Positions 34,096 to 46,551 of a stretch of DNA of 64,000 bases are shown here, piece after piece. The number at the start of each line of letters is the position of its first letter. Within the stretch, counting starts at the first letter, position 1. The notes beneath the pieces are model-generated. The model was not told the DNA's origin, ran no database searches, and saw only the letters and a program-made list of their open reading frames with translations. A program made the position numbers and the translations under genes. This stretch comes from Lampris incognitus (Eukaryota; Chordata; Actinopteri; Lampriformes; Lampridae): positions 49,799,008 to 49,863,007 of the forward strand of contig NC_079219.1 in NCBI RefSeq assembly GCF_029633865.1, given 5' to 3'.

Positions 34096-35332
34096 GTCAG
34101 ATCATTATGCGATTAAAAAAGGTTAAACTCAATAAAAAATATTTTTAATGTTTCTCCAAGTCCCTACGTAATATAGCAAATCTGAAATGACTAATTCACT
34201 GATTTCCTTGTATTGTGAAACCTTCGGTAAGTATAAATTCCCAAGGTTCACATAATTTTGCGCACAAGGATGTTCAGTGTATTAAGTAAAATAATCCAAA
34301 TATATTTAAACTATTTGTGTTTTCTCTTAATCATGTCATATTTTATCAGAAAATGTAGCATAGATGAAGATATTGTAATGACCTGTGTCTAAAATATGTG
34401 AAAAACAGACTTCCAAAGAGGTTCACAAACGTTCAATCACTACATATGTAATTTGCCAATATGAATATGTAGATAGCTCAAAAAATGGTTAATATTCCCT
34501 GGCACCACAGTTAAAGGCTAATTATCTTAACAAAGTTTTTTTCTTGTATGTTTTTTTCTTCTCTCTTTTCTCTCCGTCTCTGTCTTGTTTTATGTCAGTT
34601 AGGTTTGATCAGTGTTAAACGATGGGCAATCAAAACGATATAAATACTCTCTAGACCGGTAGGCAATCACCCTGCCAGGGCTGGGGTGTGGTGCAGGAAC
34701 CCGCTCCAGCCGAGTAGTAAGCCTTCTGATTTGACTGATCAGCTAGTCTTTGGATCAGGGCTTTAATTGGTAGAATCAGGTGTGTTACTGCTTAGACAAG
34801 CCAAAACCTTCACTCACACTGGCCCTAGTGATCAGTGGGTGTCTGGTAAAAAAATTCCTGCATGGGTCTTAATGTTATTGTGCTCTTGAGCAAGGTGCTT
34901 CACCCCAAAACCTCTACAGGGGTGCTGCACTGCACTGTATAAAACATTATTAACAAGACAATTGATCAAACTTGTTCTTTCTACATTTTACCATCATCAA
35001 GTGCGGGCAGCAGTCTAGGCCGCAGATAAACACCACACTTTCACTGCTGCTACTGCACGTCAACATTAATCAGAAGGGCTGCTCTGATTAGAAACTTAAC
35101 AACTTATAAAAATACATCATCCGGACGGCCTCCACGCACAGCCCCTGCACCTCCATCCCCAGCAGCACCACCTCCACCTTCATCCCCAGCGGCATCACCT
35201 CCACCCCTAGCAGCACCATGTCCATCCAGCAGTACCACCTCCCCCTCCATCCCAGCAGGACTTTATTATCTGCAGTGGAGTGTCATCATAGAATGCCTTT
35301 AAAGTACACTATATATCTTATTCCACTCTTAG
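34096..35332. other. No supported gene; Pro/Ser-rich repeat tract
   Basis: Mostly featureless. At 35128-35260 a CCATCCCCAGCAGCACCACC-type repeat (27-30-bp period) would encode a Pro/Ser/Ala-rich stretch if translated. Confidence 0.5.
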
Positions 35333-35385
35333 ATGGTGCGCCACATCAGCCTGGAGAGACTGACTGTGGGATATTCGTGTTGATG
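35333..35385 (+). CDS. Candidate exon with Ulp1/SENP-like catalytic motif
   Basis: A 53-bp block sits between a good acceptor (CTTATTCCACTCTTAG) and a donor GTAACT. It encodes GAPHQPGETDCGIFVLM, which fits the Gln...Asp-Cys-Gly segment around the catalytic Cys of C48 SUMO-type proteases. Other exons could not be joined with confidence; open pieces at 35641-35683 and 36065-36170 are possible partners. It may belong to a transposon-borne or host protease, or be a decayed copy. Confidence 0.35.
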
Positions 35386-36839
35386 GTAACTGGTCTTACA
35401 ATTGCTATACCATTGTCTTTGTGTGTGTTAAAAATTGCACTTGTTAATACAACACGAGTTTCGGTTTTGTATTTCAATATGCCCTCTGTGACCCTTGCGA
35501 AGCCCTTTGATTTGCTGTGGTATATTTTGATCAATTTATGGTTATTTGTTGAGCAAAAAGGACTGTGAGAACACAATTTAAATTTTATGATTAAGATTTT
35601 CAGTTGCCATCTTTTATCATTCTGATATGCCTGTAATCAGGTGGTGGTGGTGCCATCGATTACTTCAGACCTTTCCTCTGGCAAGGTATGGTATTGGGAT
35701 GGTATAAAGTATATGGTATAAGGTATGGGATGAAAATCTCCATTATGTGCATTCCCAGTATACAGATAATTTGTAATCAATGTAAAATAATACATGCTGG
35801 AAAAGTATTTTACTGTTGGTCACTTTTTCTTCGAAGTCAAGTCCAACAGCCAATCGCCCAAGAAATGATCCGACCAGAGCCTGACGTCATGGAGGTCACC
35901 CCATCTGAGCTTGACATCATGGAGGTCACCCCAACAAAGAGATGTACAGGGAATGTTTATGTATTGGTTGACTATTGTTTGTTTATGTGTGTATTTTTCT
36001 TGTTTCATAAAGGTGTTTATGAGCAGCACTTGACTAATTACGTTATTGTTGGAATTTCTGATCATTTTGGAAAAAGAACTCAGTGGTGATGAGAGGATTC
36101 AGCTGGCCTGTGAGAGGGTGGAGGAGAACCGACACCTCTTTGCTGGGAAGGTTCGTCTACCTTACCTACCTATCCTGAGGATGAAAGCGGTGCTTGCACA
36201 ACCCTCACTTGTGACATGCAAAGCCAGATGTGGGGTAGATCTATGTACATTTTAATAGTTTGTTCTTGTAGTTTTAGGTTTTATGTAACATTTCTTGGAT
36301 TTTAACCCATTAAAATTTTGTGGGAAAAAAATTGCTCTTGAAACAATATAATAAAATAAAATTTAGTATCTTATTCTGTCATTGTAAAAAAAACATTTTT
36401 CTAAATTGATAATTGATTCAAAGTATGATTTTTATGTTAGCTTTACATCTTGCTAATCAGTGTTAATAGAAATGGAATAAATCCAGCAACACTTAGAGGG
36501 CAGAGGAAGAGTATGTGACTAATACATTTTTAATTAAGTAAATCTTCCGGTCTACTCCCAAGCATTGCTGGGGTGGTTGCCTCGCTACCAGTCTCAGAGC
36601 ACACTTGTCCTCTTGTTTTTCTTTAGTGTGGCAAAGTCACATGGCTTGTTCCAGACTACTGGACGGGTTACTCAGGACCATTTGGTTAAGACAGCATAAT
36701 GCATAGCCTATTATATGAAGGCAGAGCCCATCCAAAATTATATCCAAATTATATCCACAGCTAGCATGCACTGTGTAGTACATGTATTCATTTTTCTTGC
36801 TTGAGGTGGAGACCCTAGGTGTCCATTTAAGGCAAAGAT
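35386..36839. other. Possible exon pieces, otherwise no supported gene
   Basis: An open piece with two MEVTP repeats (about 35865-35940) and one encoding ERVEENRHLFAGK before a GTTCGT donor-like site (about 36065-36170) are noted. No complete gene can be built. Confidence 0.3.
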
Positions 36840-37990
36840 GAAAAAGCCTAAGGGCCACCTCCGGTAAAGGTCATTAGTATATATAAAAACCTCCCTCTCG
36901 CCCTTTTTTATGTGGTGTGTGTCTTCCTCAAGCTTGGGTCCTCTACCAGAGTCCTGGGAGTTTCAGGGTTCTGCTCAGTATCTTAGCTGTTCCTAGGACC
37001 ACATTCTTCTGGGCAGAGACCTCAGATGTTGTTCCTGGAATCTGTTTGAGCCACCACTCTTCCAGTTTGGGGGGTCACAGCCCCTAGTGCTCCTATTACC
37101 ACTGGGACTACTGTGTATTTCACCTTCCACATCTGATCTAGTTCTTCCCTCAGCTCTTGGTATTTCTCTAGCTTCTCATGCTCTTTCTTCCTGATGTTGC
37201 CGTCACTCGGGATTGCTACAACGATCACTCCTGCTGTCTTCTGTTCCTTGTTGATCACCACAATATCTGGTTGGTTAGCCAGCACCTGCTTGTCAGTCCA
37301 GAACTTGAAGTTCCACAAGATTTTAGCTCTGCCATTTTCAACCACCTTTGGCCTTGTCTCCCATTTGGACTTGGGGACATCCAGTCTGTATTCAGTACAG
37401 ATATTCCTGTACAGATGTTCCTGTACATTACCCCAGGCACTTGGTTATGTCTTTCAGTGTACACCTTCCCAGCTAGCATTTTATACCCTGCTACTAAGTG
37501 CTGGACAGTCGCAGGGGCATCTTTGTACAGCCTGCATCTTGGGTCGTGTCTGGTATAGTAGAACACTCCCTCAACTGACCTGGTGTTGAGTCCCTGTTCT
37601 TGTGCTGCTATGATCAGAGCCTTTGTGCTGTCCTTCAGTTCAGAGTTTTCTAGCCACTGGTAGGATGCCTCGATATCAGCCACATCTATTTGTCGGTGGT
37701 ACATCCCAGGGAGGGGCTCAGTCTTCCATGATACATCCTCTTCTTCTTCCTCCCCATTTTCTGTCTTCTGCTGCCTGAGGTATACACACATTGGTTCATC
37801 GTTGGGGTGGGGGCGCTCTTTCTGATGTACTCGTGGCTGTTCCTTGTTTCATCCTGGATAGTGGCTCTGACTCACTAACCCTCAGCCCCCATCTTTTCTC
37901 TTATCGTACACTCTCAGGCTGTCGGACTTTGGGCAGAACCCTCCATCACAATGCTTGCAGGGTTCCACCCAAAATCCAGTAGCCTGAGAC
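36840..37990 (-). pseudogene. C-terminal region of an R2/R4-like LINE
   Basis: Minus-strand frames (37791-37255, then 37345-37022 after a frameshift) encode MYHRQIDVADIEASYQWL, RHDPRCRLYKDAPATVQHL (a CCHC-like site, second Cys changed), and LANQPDIVVINKEQKTAGVI with an endonuclease-like PD...K pattern, then IRKKEHEKLEKYQELREEL and VPVVIGALGAVTP. This is the C-terminal part of a LINE with a restriction-like endonuclease. The clade is inferred from motif order only. Confidence 0.65.
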
Positions 37991-39060
37991 TGTAAGAGAA
38001 GCAGAAAATATATTTATATATAACAGACAGGTGTGATAAATTATTTCTTGACCTGCAAGGGCAACTGAGTTCCCACATTTACCTGCAAAAGCATAGGGCA
38101 GATTAGGTAACCTAGGGTCAAACTTTATTACATTAATTAATCAGTTATGATTGAGATTAATTCACAAATAGCCTACATCTTAATGCTGTGGGGGGGGGGG
38201 AAGGCAGGGGTCCACACAGTCATTTCTCACATTGCTTACTTGTAAGTCTAGTCATGCCATTTGTCATAGAACATGCTGGTGGTATCATGAAAAATATCAG
38301 AGAAAAATAAGGTACTGCAGCTATGCCAACATGTAAAGTTCCACGCAAGTCTTGCGGTTACTTTGACCTAGCCATTGCGCATCAACAATAAACTGATTTT
38401 TTTCCCATTAGTTTAAAGTACGATCTGAAGAAGGGCTTGCATTAACGTTTACAGCCAGTGGGTGACGCCTGACTAGGTCCCGACGTGAATTAGCAAGAGG
38501 GGTGGCACGCAAATAGATCCAGAGAAGCTCCATCCATTTGGCTCTGCAGTGAGGGCCACTTGGGACTGTTTGGAGTCCCCGTCACGTCTAACGTAATCCC
38601 AGCCGAAAGAAGCTGCTCTAACTCGCAGACACCTGCCTGTAACTGCCCAACAGTCGCCATGCGCCATCATTTTAACGAGGATGCTCCGACTGCTAATGCA
38701 ATAAAACTCAACGAGGCTGAGCTCCGAGCTGGCAAACAGACTCGGAACGGAAGACTGTCCACTAACAGTAGAGTCGTTTGAGAAAGAAAACGAGCGAATC
38801 TAGAGATAACTGAACTAAGCAAAGAGAATAACGTAATCAGTAGGACAAATGAAGAGAAGAGGAAGGAGCGAGAGAGAATAAACAGCAGAGTAGTTATCGA
38901 TCTCACGAAGCCGGAAGCCGGAAACTCGCATCAACAATCAGAAAGCGCAACAGCGACGGATAAAGTCGAGTTTAAAATGGAGTTTGGACGTGTTAGCTTG
39001 ACAATCTGACTTTATTTTTGAGGAAATTCCTTTTTTTTCCCCGAGGAAATTAAATCATAT
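37991..39060. other. No feature recognised
   Basis: A poly-G run lies at about 38190. ORFs at 38473-38906 have no motif I can place. Confidence 0.4.
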
Positions 39061-39061
39061 T

Positions 39062-39600
39062 TTAAAATATTTGGCTGCCCCCTCCGAGAATCGCCACCTT
39101 AACGTGTAGGAAGGCTGATCCTGCGAGCTGTGTTGTCGGGGGCGGCAGCTCCTGGTAGGGTCTCCCAAGGCAAACTGGTCCCAGGGGAGGGGCCAGACTA
39201 AGAGCGATACCCAAGAAACCCAATGAAAGAACACCAGCAGAGCCTACAGCACCTCGCCCGGAAAAGGGAAACCGGTGCCCCCTACTGGACAATATGGTAC
39301 GGCTGCGGCCTGGAGCCAGACCTGGGAAGGGAGCGCGTCGGCGAGCGTCTGGTGGCCGGGCCTTGGCCCGAAAAAACAACCCACCCCCGTGGACCCATCA
39401 CACGCGGGGATGAGCATTGGGGTAGGGTGCAATGCAGGCCGGGCGGCAGGCAGAGTCGGTGACAGGGGCGTGCCGACTTCCGGTAACGCAGATTGGTCCT
39501 CGGGACGGTGGACTGTCACCTCTCTGGCAGGGAAGGAGCCTGAGCTGGTGCGGGAGGTGGAGCGGCACAAGCATAAAAATGCATTAACGGCTTAGTCAAA
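39062..39600. other. GC-rich block, probable unclassified retroelement piece
   Basis: Much richer in GC than its surroundings. The plus frame 39275-39595 gives a Trp/Gly-rich peptide (GQYGTAAAWSQTWEGSAS, KKQPTPVDPSHAGMSIGVG) of a kind I associate with repeated fish sequence rather than a host gene. Not classified. Confidence 0.3.
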
Positions 39601-39807
39601 TTCAAGTCACCAACTAGCTGGTGAAGATGGTGGAACACTGAACAGCTAAAAAAAAAAAAGCCAGATGAGTTTCTTCATGAGATGGTGGGGACCAAACTAG
39701 TGCTCAAACAAGACTATACATACAGAGATAAATACAACTCAGAAATAATGCTACTATTGCTCTGTACTGGCTGGGGGGGAAGAACAGGCTTAAAAAAACT
39801 ACTAAGG

Positions 39808-40242
39808 CTACTGCCTTAACTTTATAAGGCCAATGTCTACAGAATGTTGTGCTGCCCTCAAGTGGCCAAAAGTAATTAGCATATAATTCTTACAACTTTC
39901 TTCTTCAAACAAACTCATGCAACATTCAGGAGAGGGCCGAATGTGGTTCCAGCATTGCTCAGCATGACAAATAACCACGCAGCAGACTAAATGGGGTTCT
40001 GTTCCTGGCAGTTTGTAGACAACGGTCTGCAGAAACTCCCACACTGGTGCGCACTGCTTTGGGAAATGAATGTGCAAAACAGAAAAGTTAAAGCGTATGT
40101 CCACAGCACCAAAGAGAGTATTTTGCTGTAGTGGTTGTCTGCCCACAACAACAAAGGCTTGACAGCGCTGACTGTTGTCTCCGAGGCCAAGCACAAAAGG
40201 GAAGGGTTTAGCAATTTCACTCTCCTCCAAGTATGCAAGCAT
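39808..40242 (-). pseudogene. Fragment of a conserved uncharacterised fish protein
   Basis: A 144-residue minus ORF with FPFVLGLGDNSQRCQAFVVV, LFGAVDIRFNF and YPKQCAPVWEFLQTVVYKLPG. This combination recurs in many uncharacterised, apparently multicopy fish proteins, so a mobile-element origin is likely. The N-terminal part is missing and the tail after KLPG does not look conserved. Function unknown. Confidence 0.45.
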
Positions 40243-40853
40243 GTTATATATATATTTATATATATTTTATTGTCAATACATATTGATACATACCCTGTTA
40301 TTAAAACATCTTGACACAATTTTTGACCTTTTTACTTTTTGTTATCCTTCACCCATACAGAAAACACAGTGTGCACACACACACACACGCACACACGGTG
40401 GTGTTTTGGCACGACATACCAATATTAAATACTCAGAAATGCATGCATCAGTCCGTGTCCCTTCCTCTGGTAGAGTCCAAACAGTAGTTCTGTTTTCCGT
40501 GGATTACAGCTCCAGTTCTGAAGGTTATCACCTTGGTTTAGCGGTGTGCCTCCTCGGGACATGTTGGTAAGGTGAGTGTTTTCTGAGAGCCATTCAGACT
40601 GAAGCAGTCTCACCCGTGCTGCTGTGTCAGCACCTTACCTGCTGCTAAACATAAAAACACGGCTGAACCGGATTCTAACTTACCGGGGTATCTGTTAAGG
40701 CCTTCTCTGTACAGGGAGTCCGGCTAACCGATATGCACAATGGCAAAAACTACAAAAAATAAAAGAAAAAATAAGACCCAGGCTGTTAACAAAAAAGACA
40801 AAAAATGATTTATCGTTTAAAACAGTTCCCAAAGAAAGCCTCGGCAGAGGAAA

Positions 40854-40931
<78 letters not shown>

Positions 40932-41416
40932 GTTGTTGTTAGATGGAGTTGTCAGGCAGCTCTGGGCAGGAGTGGTCTCGGTTAGAGTCAGGGTGGGGGT
41001 TAGCCAATCGGAGGTATGCGAACGCTTCCGTCACACGGCGCAGAGCATCCCTCCCGTCCCTCTGGTAGACCCAGTCTAGCACCAACCCATGTGTGTGCCC
41101 CCCACCCAGGAAGTATGTTCGGCTGTGAATGATAATGAACCTGCCAACATTGCGCTACCTGCTGGTTGAACTCTGCCATAGGCGGTCCAGTGTCTTACAG
41201 GTCCATATACTCTAGTTACAAACGTATGCAAAACACCCCCCCCAAAAACAAACCCAACTTAAATTTTTTAAAAAAAACAATCCCCCAATAATGAATGCTA
41301 TCATCTATTTGTTTTTGAGAGAAAGAAGAGGCATGGCTATGTGTATTGTATATTTAATTTCTTACAAATTTATGAAAATATACAGCATGTTTTCAAGAAA
41401 ACGCAGGAGTGTTCAT
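40243..41416. other. No gene; TG microsatellite
   Basis: (TG)n at 40858-40929 encodes only Val/Cys low complexity. A short (CA)n lies at 40374-40397. Nothing else recognised. Confidence 0.7.
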
Positions 41417-41607
41417 TGAAGTAATACTTGGGGTAGTATTGGTCGAGGATCAATGACCACACCGGGTTATAGGACTCAGGTTTAATCGTGGCTCAGTAGG
41501 CAGACGTAATAACCATACATGGTAGTGGTGTAACCATAGTAACAGTCCGGGTAGTACATAACACCTAGTGTAGTTCCAGTGGATATACATGGCATTATAT
41601 CACTACA
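41417..41607 (-). repeat. 3' LTR of gypsy element 2
   Basis: 191 bp, same ends as the 5' LTR. The minus strand immediately upstream is the polypurine tract. Confidence 0.95.
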
Positions 41608-41620
41608 TCCCCCCTGTTTA
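41608..41620 (-). other. Polypurine tract of gypsy element 2
   Basis: Minus strand AACAGGGGGGA adjoins the 3' LTR; it would prime plus-strand DNA synthesis. Confidence 0.8.
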
Positions 41621-41837
41621 GTTTTCAATTTTTACAGTATCAAAATACTCTAGAACATTCGGTTATATAAACCAACATATCACACAATTCCAATGTGGTA
41701 CAATCATTGATCAGCATTGTACAGTCATGACACAGAGGTTGCCTTCTCTTTTTTTTTTTTTAGACAACACACTCCGAATTGTCCATCTCAAAAAACAATA
41801 AACATATTCAGAGCCCTCCTTTTGTGTGTGATTGTCT

Positions 41838-43304
41838 CTACTCATAGTCCTTGTAGTGAGCTGGTTTGGAAACAGCTCTACCATATCTTGTGCGTACTGT
41901 CTTGTGTGTTTCATAGGTTTGGGTGGAAGAAGTTCCAGCTGCATGAGTGTCCTGTTGAGGTTCTGTGAAGGGGGTTCTTGCGCTCCTCAGTGCATGGGGG
42001 TGGTGAATTTCCCGCAGGTGGCTCCTGCCACGTCTGAGTTTGTTCCCATTCGATGTTTGCACAATGTAGCTCCTTGGCTCATCGCACTTTTGTACGACGG
42101 TGGCTGGATACCAAGTCCCTTTTTCCTTGTTTAGGACAGATACGTGCTGTCCGGGACCGAGTGGAGGTAGTTCTCTGCCACTGCTGCGGTCATGATGTTC
42201 CTTCATGTTTGCTGTTCTCTGCTCCAGGTGGAGTCGGTTTTCCTCCTTGCCTGGGTCCCCTCGACTCGGCAGCAGGGTGGTGACTGGCCTTCCGAAGATC
42301 AGTTCTGCTGGTGATGGTAGTTTACTGTCGATGGGTGTTGCTCTGACCTGTAGTAAGGCCACTTGTATGTTACCTCCTTGTCTCATGGTTTTCTTCACAA
42401 TGGATTTGATGTGTCGCACATGCCTCTCAATGAATCCATTGCTTTTTGGATAGTGGGGTGAGCTTGTCACGTGCCTGATTCCCCAGTCAGCCGTGAATTT
42501 CTGGAACGCGTACCCTGTGTACTGGGGTCCATTATCTGTATGTATCTCATCAGGCCTTCCAAAAAGAGACATGTACATTTCCATTTTTTGTGCAACTGCC
42601 CGGCTGGACACAGGCATGGGCATTTCATCCACTAGAGGGAACTTAGAATATCTGTCCACAATCAGTAAATACTGATGTCCATCGATCTCGAATAGATCAG
42701 AAGCTAGGGATTGCCATGGTTTTGACGGTGTGTTGTGTGGGTTGAGAGGTTGCTTTGGATTTGCATCCTGATGTTCCACGCATACGCTACATGACCTGCA
42801 GACTTTTTCGATGTCATCGTTCATTCTGATCCAGTAGACACTTTCTCTCGCCAGTCTGAATGACCAGTACTCACGTAGTTGTCTTGGTAGAGCTTTGATG
42901 TTGTCCGGCCATCCCTGGTGGATCAGCTCTTTCAGTGCATTGAGTCTGGGGTCGCTGGTGGTTTCCGTGCGGAGTGCGTCCTGTTTCTCGGGAGAGAAGT
43001 TTATCATTGCAACAGTGAGCATCTCCGGATCCTCAACTTCTGCCTCTATTCCGTCAATGCGCTCGTCCAGCTCGATGTTGCTGTTGTTCTCAGGGTTGGG
43101 TAGTCGGCTGAGTGTGTCTGCCAGGACCATCTGGTTTCCTGGTCGATACGTGACCTTGTAGTTGTATCCTTGTGTTTTTATCAACATTCGCTGAAGCCGT
43201 GGCGGGGCGGCATGCAGTGGCTTTGTGCATATGGCAACGAGGGGTTTGTGGTCTGTAACTACAATGAATGACTTCCCATACAGGTAGGTATGGTATCGCC
43301 GCAT
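41838..43304 (-). pseudogene. RNase H-integrase part of gypsy 2 polyprotein
   Basis: It continues the polyprotein on the far side of the MITE: RNase H end (VVTDHKPL, YRPGNQMVLADTLSRLP), the integrase CxxC half of the zinc site (CRSCSVC), the catalytic core (DNGPQYTGYAFQ, YPKSNGFIERHVRHIK) and a C-terminal basic tail. Between YWSFR and LARESVYW (about 42854) the segment that normally holds the His-His half of the HHCC site is absent in frame, so integrase would lack a working N-terminal zinc finger. Confidence 0.88.
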
Positions 43305-43313
43305 TCCATAGAC

Positions 43314-43924
43314 CAGTGTTTCTCAACCGGGGGTCCGCGGACCCCTAGTGGTCCGTGGTGTAATTGCAAGGGGTCCGTGAAAATAAAATATCTTTAAAAA
43401 AAAAAAGATCCTATGACATTTATAGAAATAGGATTATTTTACTCAAATGTGACTGAGACCTTTATCTACCTAAACTATAAAGGGTAACAGGACTTTTTTC
43501 TCTAATTACATCTGTTTCACAAGTGTAATTTATTGTATTTTAATAAGAGATCTCGCTCCCGTTTGCATTTTTAAAAGCTACTGCATAAAAATTCTGTTTT
43601 GTTACATATATCTGAAAGTTACTGCATAAGAATTCTGTTTTGTTACATATATCTGAAAGTTACTGCATAAGAATTCTGTTTTGTTACATATATCTGAAAG
43701 TTACTGCATAAGAATTCTGTTTTGTTAACTATATCTAAGTTACAACTGAAAGCTCTTATTTTTGCCCCAAAGAGTGAATAAATGCTATAATGCAATTTAA
43801 AATGCAGTTTCTACTGTTTCTATCAAATTGCAACCCCCCTCCCCCAAGATCAGGTGGAGGGGTCCTCAGGGTAGATCAAAAATACGCAGGGGGTCAAGGA
43901 TCCCAAAAAGGTTGAGAACCACTG
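43314..43924. mobile_element. hAT-type MITE inserted in gypsy 2 pol
   Basis: Ends CAGTGTTTCTCAACC and GGTTGAGAACCACTG form inverted repeats (one mismatch). The perfect 8-bp target duplication CCATAGAC is at 43306-43313 and 43925-43932. Length 611 bp, no coding capacity. It must be younger than the retrotransposon. Confidence 0.96.
43590..43735. repeat. 41-bp tandem repeat inside the MITE
   Basis: About 3.5 copies of a unit reading AATTCTGTTTTGTTACATAT followed by ATCTGAAAGTTACTGCATAAG. Confidence 0.9.
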
Positions 43925-46422
43925 CCATAGACTATGGCCAGCATTTCTCGCTCTATGTTGCTGTACCTGGATTGGCAGTCGTCCAGTGTCTTTGAGCCAA
44001 AAGCTATGGGTCTTTTGTTCTGCACTAATGCCACGCTCAGTCCTTTCTGTGATGCATCGACCTCAAGTGTCAGAGATGTGCTTGGATCATAGTACTTCAG
44101 GCAGTCATGTTCGTTGATAACTGATTTCAGGTCCTCAAAGCTCTTTTGGTGGTCAGTGTCCCATGTCCAAGGCACGTCACTTTTCAGCAGCACCCTCAGT
44201 GTGTGTGCTTTGTCTGCGAACTTTGGGATGTAGGGTGACAGGTAGGTCAGCATCCCCAAGAATCTGCTCAGTTCATCTTTGTTCTGGGGTGTCGGCATTT
44301 TCTGGATGTCCCCGATTTTGGCTGGGTCAGGTTTGATACCTTTGTCTGTGTACAGGTTGCCAAAGAATGAGATGCTTGTCTGTTTGATTGTGCACTTGTC
44401 ACTGTTGAACACAATACCTGTCTTGGCTGCTCTCTCCATCAGGTTGGTCAGGTTCCTGTCATGCTCCTCTTCGCTTGCTCCGTAGACTGCGATATCATCG
44501 GCTATGCTGACGACACCGTCGAGCCCCTCCAGGATTTGGTCCATCTTTGCCTGGAAGAGATCTTGAGAGACACTGAGACCAAATGGCAAACGTTTCCAGC
44601 AGTATCTACCAAATGGAGTTCGGAATGTGGTTAGCAGTTGTGACTCTTCCTCCAGGTGTATTGACCAATATCCAGCTTTTGCATCAAGTTTGCTAAATAT
44701 TTTTGCATTTGCAAACTTCGGGTTCAGTTCCTCCACAGTAGGAATCTTGTGTGGGCATCTCCTAAGGCTGGCATTAAGCTTTTGGGGGTCTAAGCATATA
44801 CGAAGGGAACCGTCTTTCTTTGTGCTGTATGCCAGACTTGAGCACAAATCTGTGTGCTGTTCTACTTTTCTTAACACATCTTGTTCGACTAGGTTATTCA
44901 GTTCATCTTTCAGTTTGTCTTTGATGTGAATGCTGCACTTATGTGGTGGGTCTATGAATGGTTCAGCATCCTTTTTCAGGAAGAGCTTGGCCTTTCCACT
45001 GAAGTTGCCAATTTTGTCAAACCGGTCTGGGTATGCTCTCTTTAGGTCTGCACTGTTAGATATGGTCATTTTGGGTTTTGTCTGTCTTGTGTTGACTTTT
45101 TTCTGGTTTGCATTTCCTTTCTCGGTCACTGCATCTACATTGACAGTCACTAGGTTTAACAGTTCACATGTTGGCAGCCCAACTATGGCTGGCCCTGGTA
45201 CGTCTACAACGTAGAACTTTGCATTGATCCATTTGGATTCTTTGTACTGGCATGGAATGTCAATGGTGCCTAGGCAGGGGATGGCATGACCACTGTATGC
45301 AGATAGCCTCCTGTTGGTTTTTTTCAGTCGTTTCTGGGTGCATGCATTTTCACCGTACATCTGCTTGAAGGTACGTAATGGGAGTGTGTTGCCTAACGCA
45401 CCTGTGTCTATCTTCAGACGTAGTGTGTATCCACGACCAGGTAGGTCAGGTGGTGTCACCTTCAGGACTGTGTACGCCTCCTCTCTGGCCGGCTTGCTGT
45501 CTATGCTATGCATGCACTTTTCACTGATAGTTATGGAGTGGAACTGTTTCTGGTAAGTACTTTCGTTCTCACTGTCTGTTTCACTGCTACTCTCTACAGC
45601 ATGTATGCGAGTCCTGCTCTGTTGCTTTTTGTCTTTATAGGTTTTGCGCTTGTGCTGTTTGTCTTGTGGTGTGTGGGACTTACTTCCCCCGCTCGTGCTC
45701 TGGCTGGAGTGTTCCTGGCACTCTCGTTTGGCCTTCCTGCAGCACTGCTCCCAGTGACCTTTTGCACCACACGCATTGCATTCATCATCATATGCAGGAC
45801 ATCGACGTGGTTTGTGGCTTCTCCCACAGTTACGACATATGCGGTCCCTGTCCACAGCGTGGATTCTCTCATTGTGTGACAGGCTAAGTTTGTCTAACTG
45901 TTCATTGCCTGCTGTCAGGGCTTCATATTTTCGTCCCTCGGCCAGAACATCTGCTAAGGAATATCCTTTTGGTTTGCTGTATAGATCATTCCTCAGGGCA
46001 TCATGGGGAGTGCTCGCAATAATAAGCTCAATCATACGCTCGTTAAGCTCTTCGTCTGAAAACTGACATTTCTGTGCTAGTGTTCTGGCTCTGGTCACAA
46101 AATCATCAATATTCTCATCTGGTTTCTGTCTGTGTTGCATCAGTTGCAGTCTATGGATTCTGAAATTTACGTTCAACTTTAGCTGTTTTTCAAAGAAGTC
46201 CCATAGTTTGGCAGGCTTTTTCTTTTCATCATCGGTGAGACCACTGGTGTTCAGTCTTTTTAATCCTTCATCTCCGATTCCACGACATATTTTCCTAGCT
46301 TGTTTAGCTGCACCATTTATTTCTTCATCTTCTAAATACAGAGTCATTTTCTGTTTATACAGTGAAATTGCCTCACCCAGATCCGGGTCTGACCAATTCA
46401 TCGTCGGTAGATGCGATGCCAT
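43894..46422 (-). pseudogene. Gag-protease-RT part of gypsy 2 polyprotein
   Basis: An 842-codon open frame starts with MASHLPTMNW at 46422. Gag occupies residues 1-190 and two Cys knuckles lie at about 196-208 (CRNCGRSHKPRRC) and 215-228 (CNACGAKGHWEQCC). The protease DTG is at 339-341. The RT contains FSKLDAKAGYWSIHL and the catalytic box ADD at 641-643 (SIADDIAVYG rather than YxDD). Gag and pol are fused in one frame, unlike element 1. The frame runs into the hAT MITE and ends about ten codons later with foreign residues. Confidence 0.9.
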
Positions 46423-46551
46423 GACGTCTCCTGTTGCTAGCTAGCTAGTTAGCTTTGCGGCTAGCTCAGCTCCTGCGCACTCTTGCTTGAATGATGACAG
46501 AAATTATCCACGAACAATTTTATCAGTCTATCTTCATTCTTCATAGAGAGT

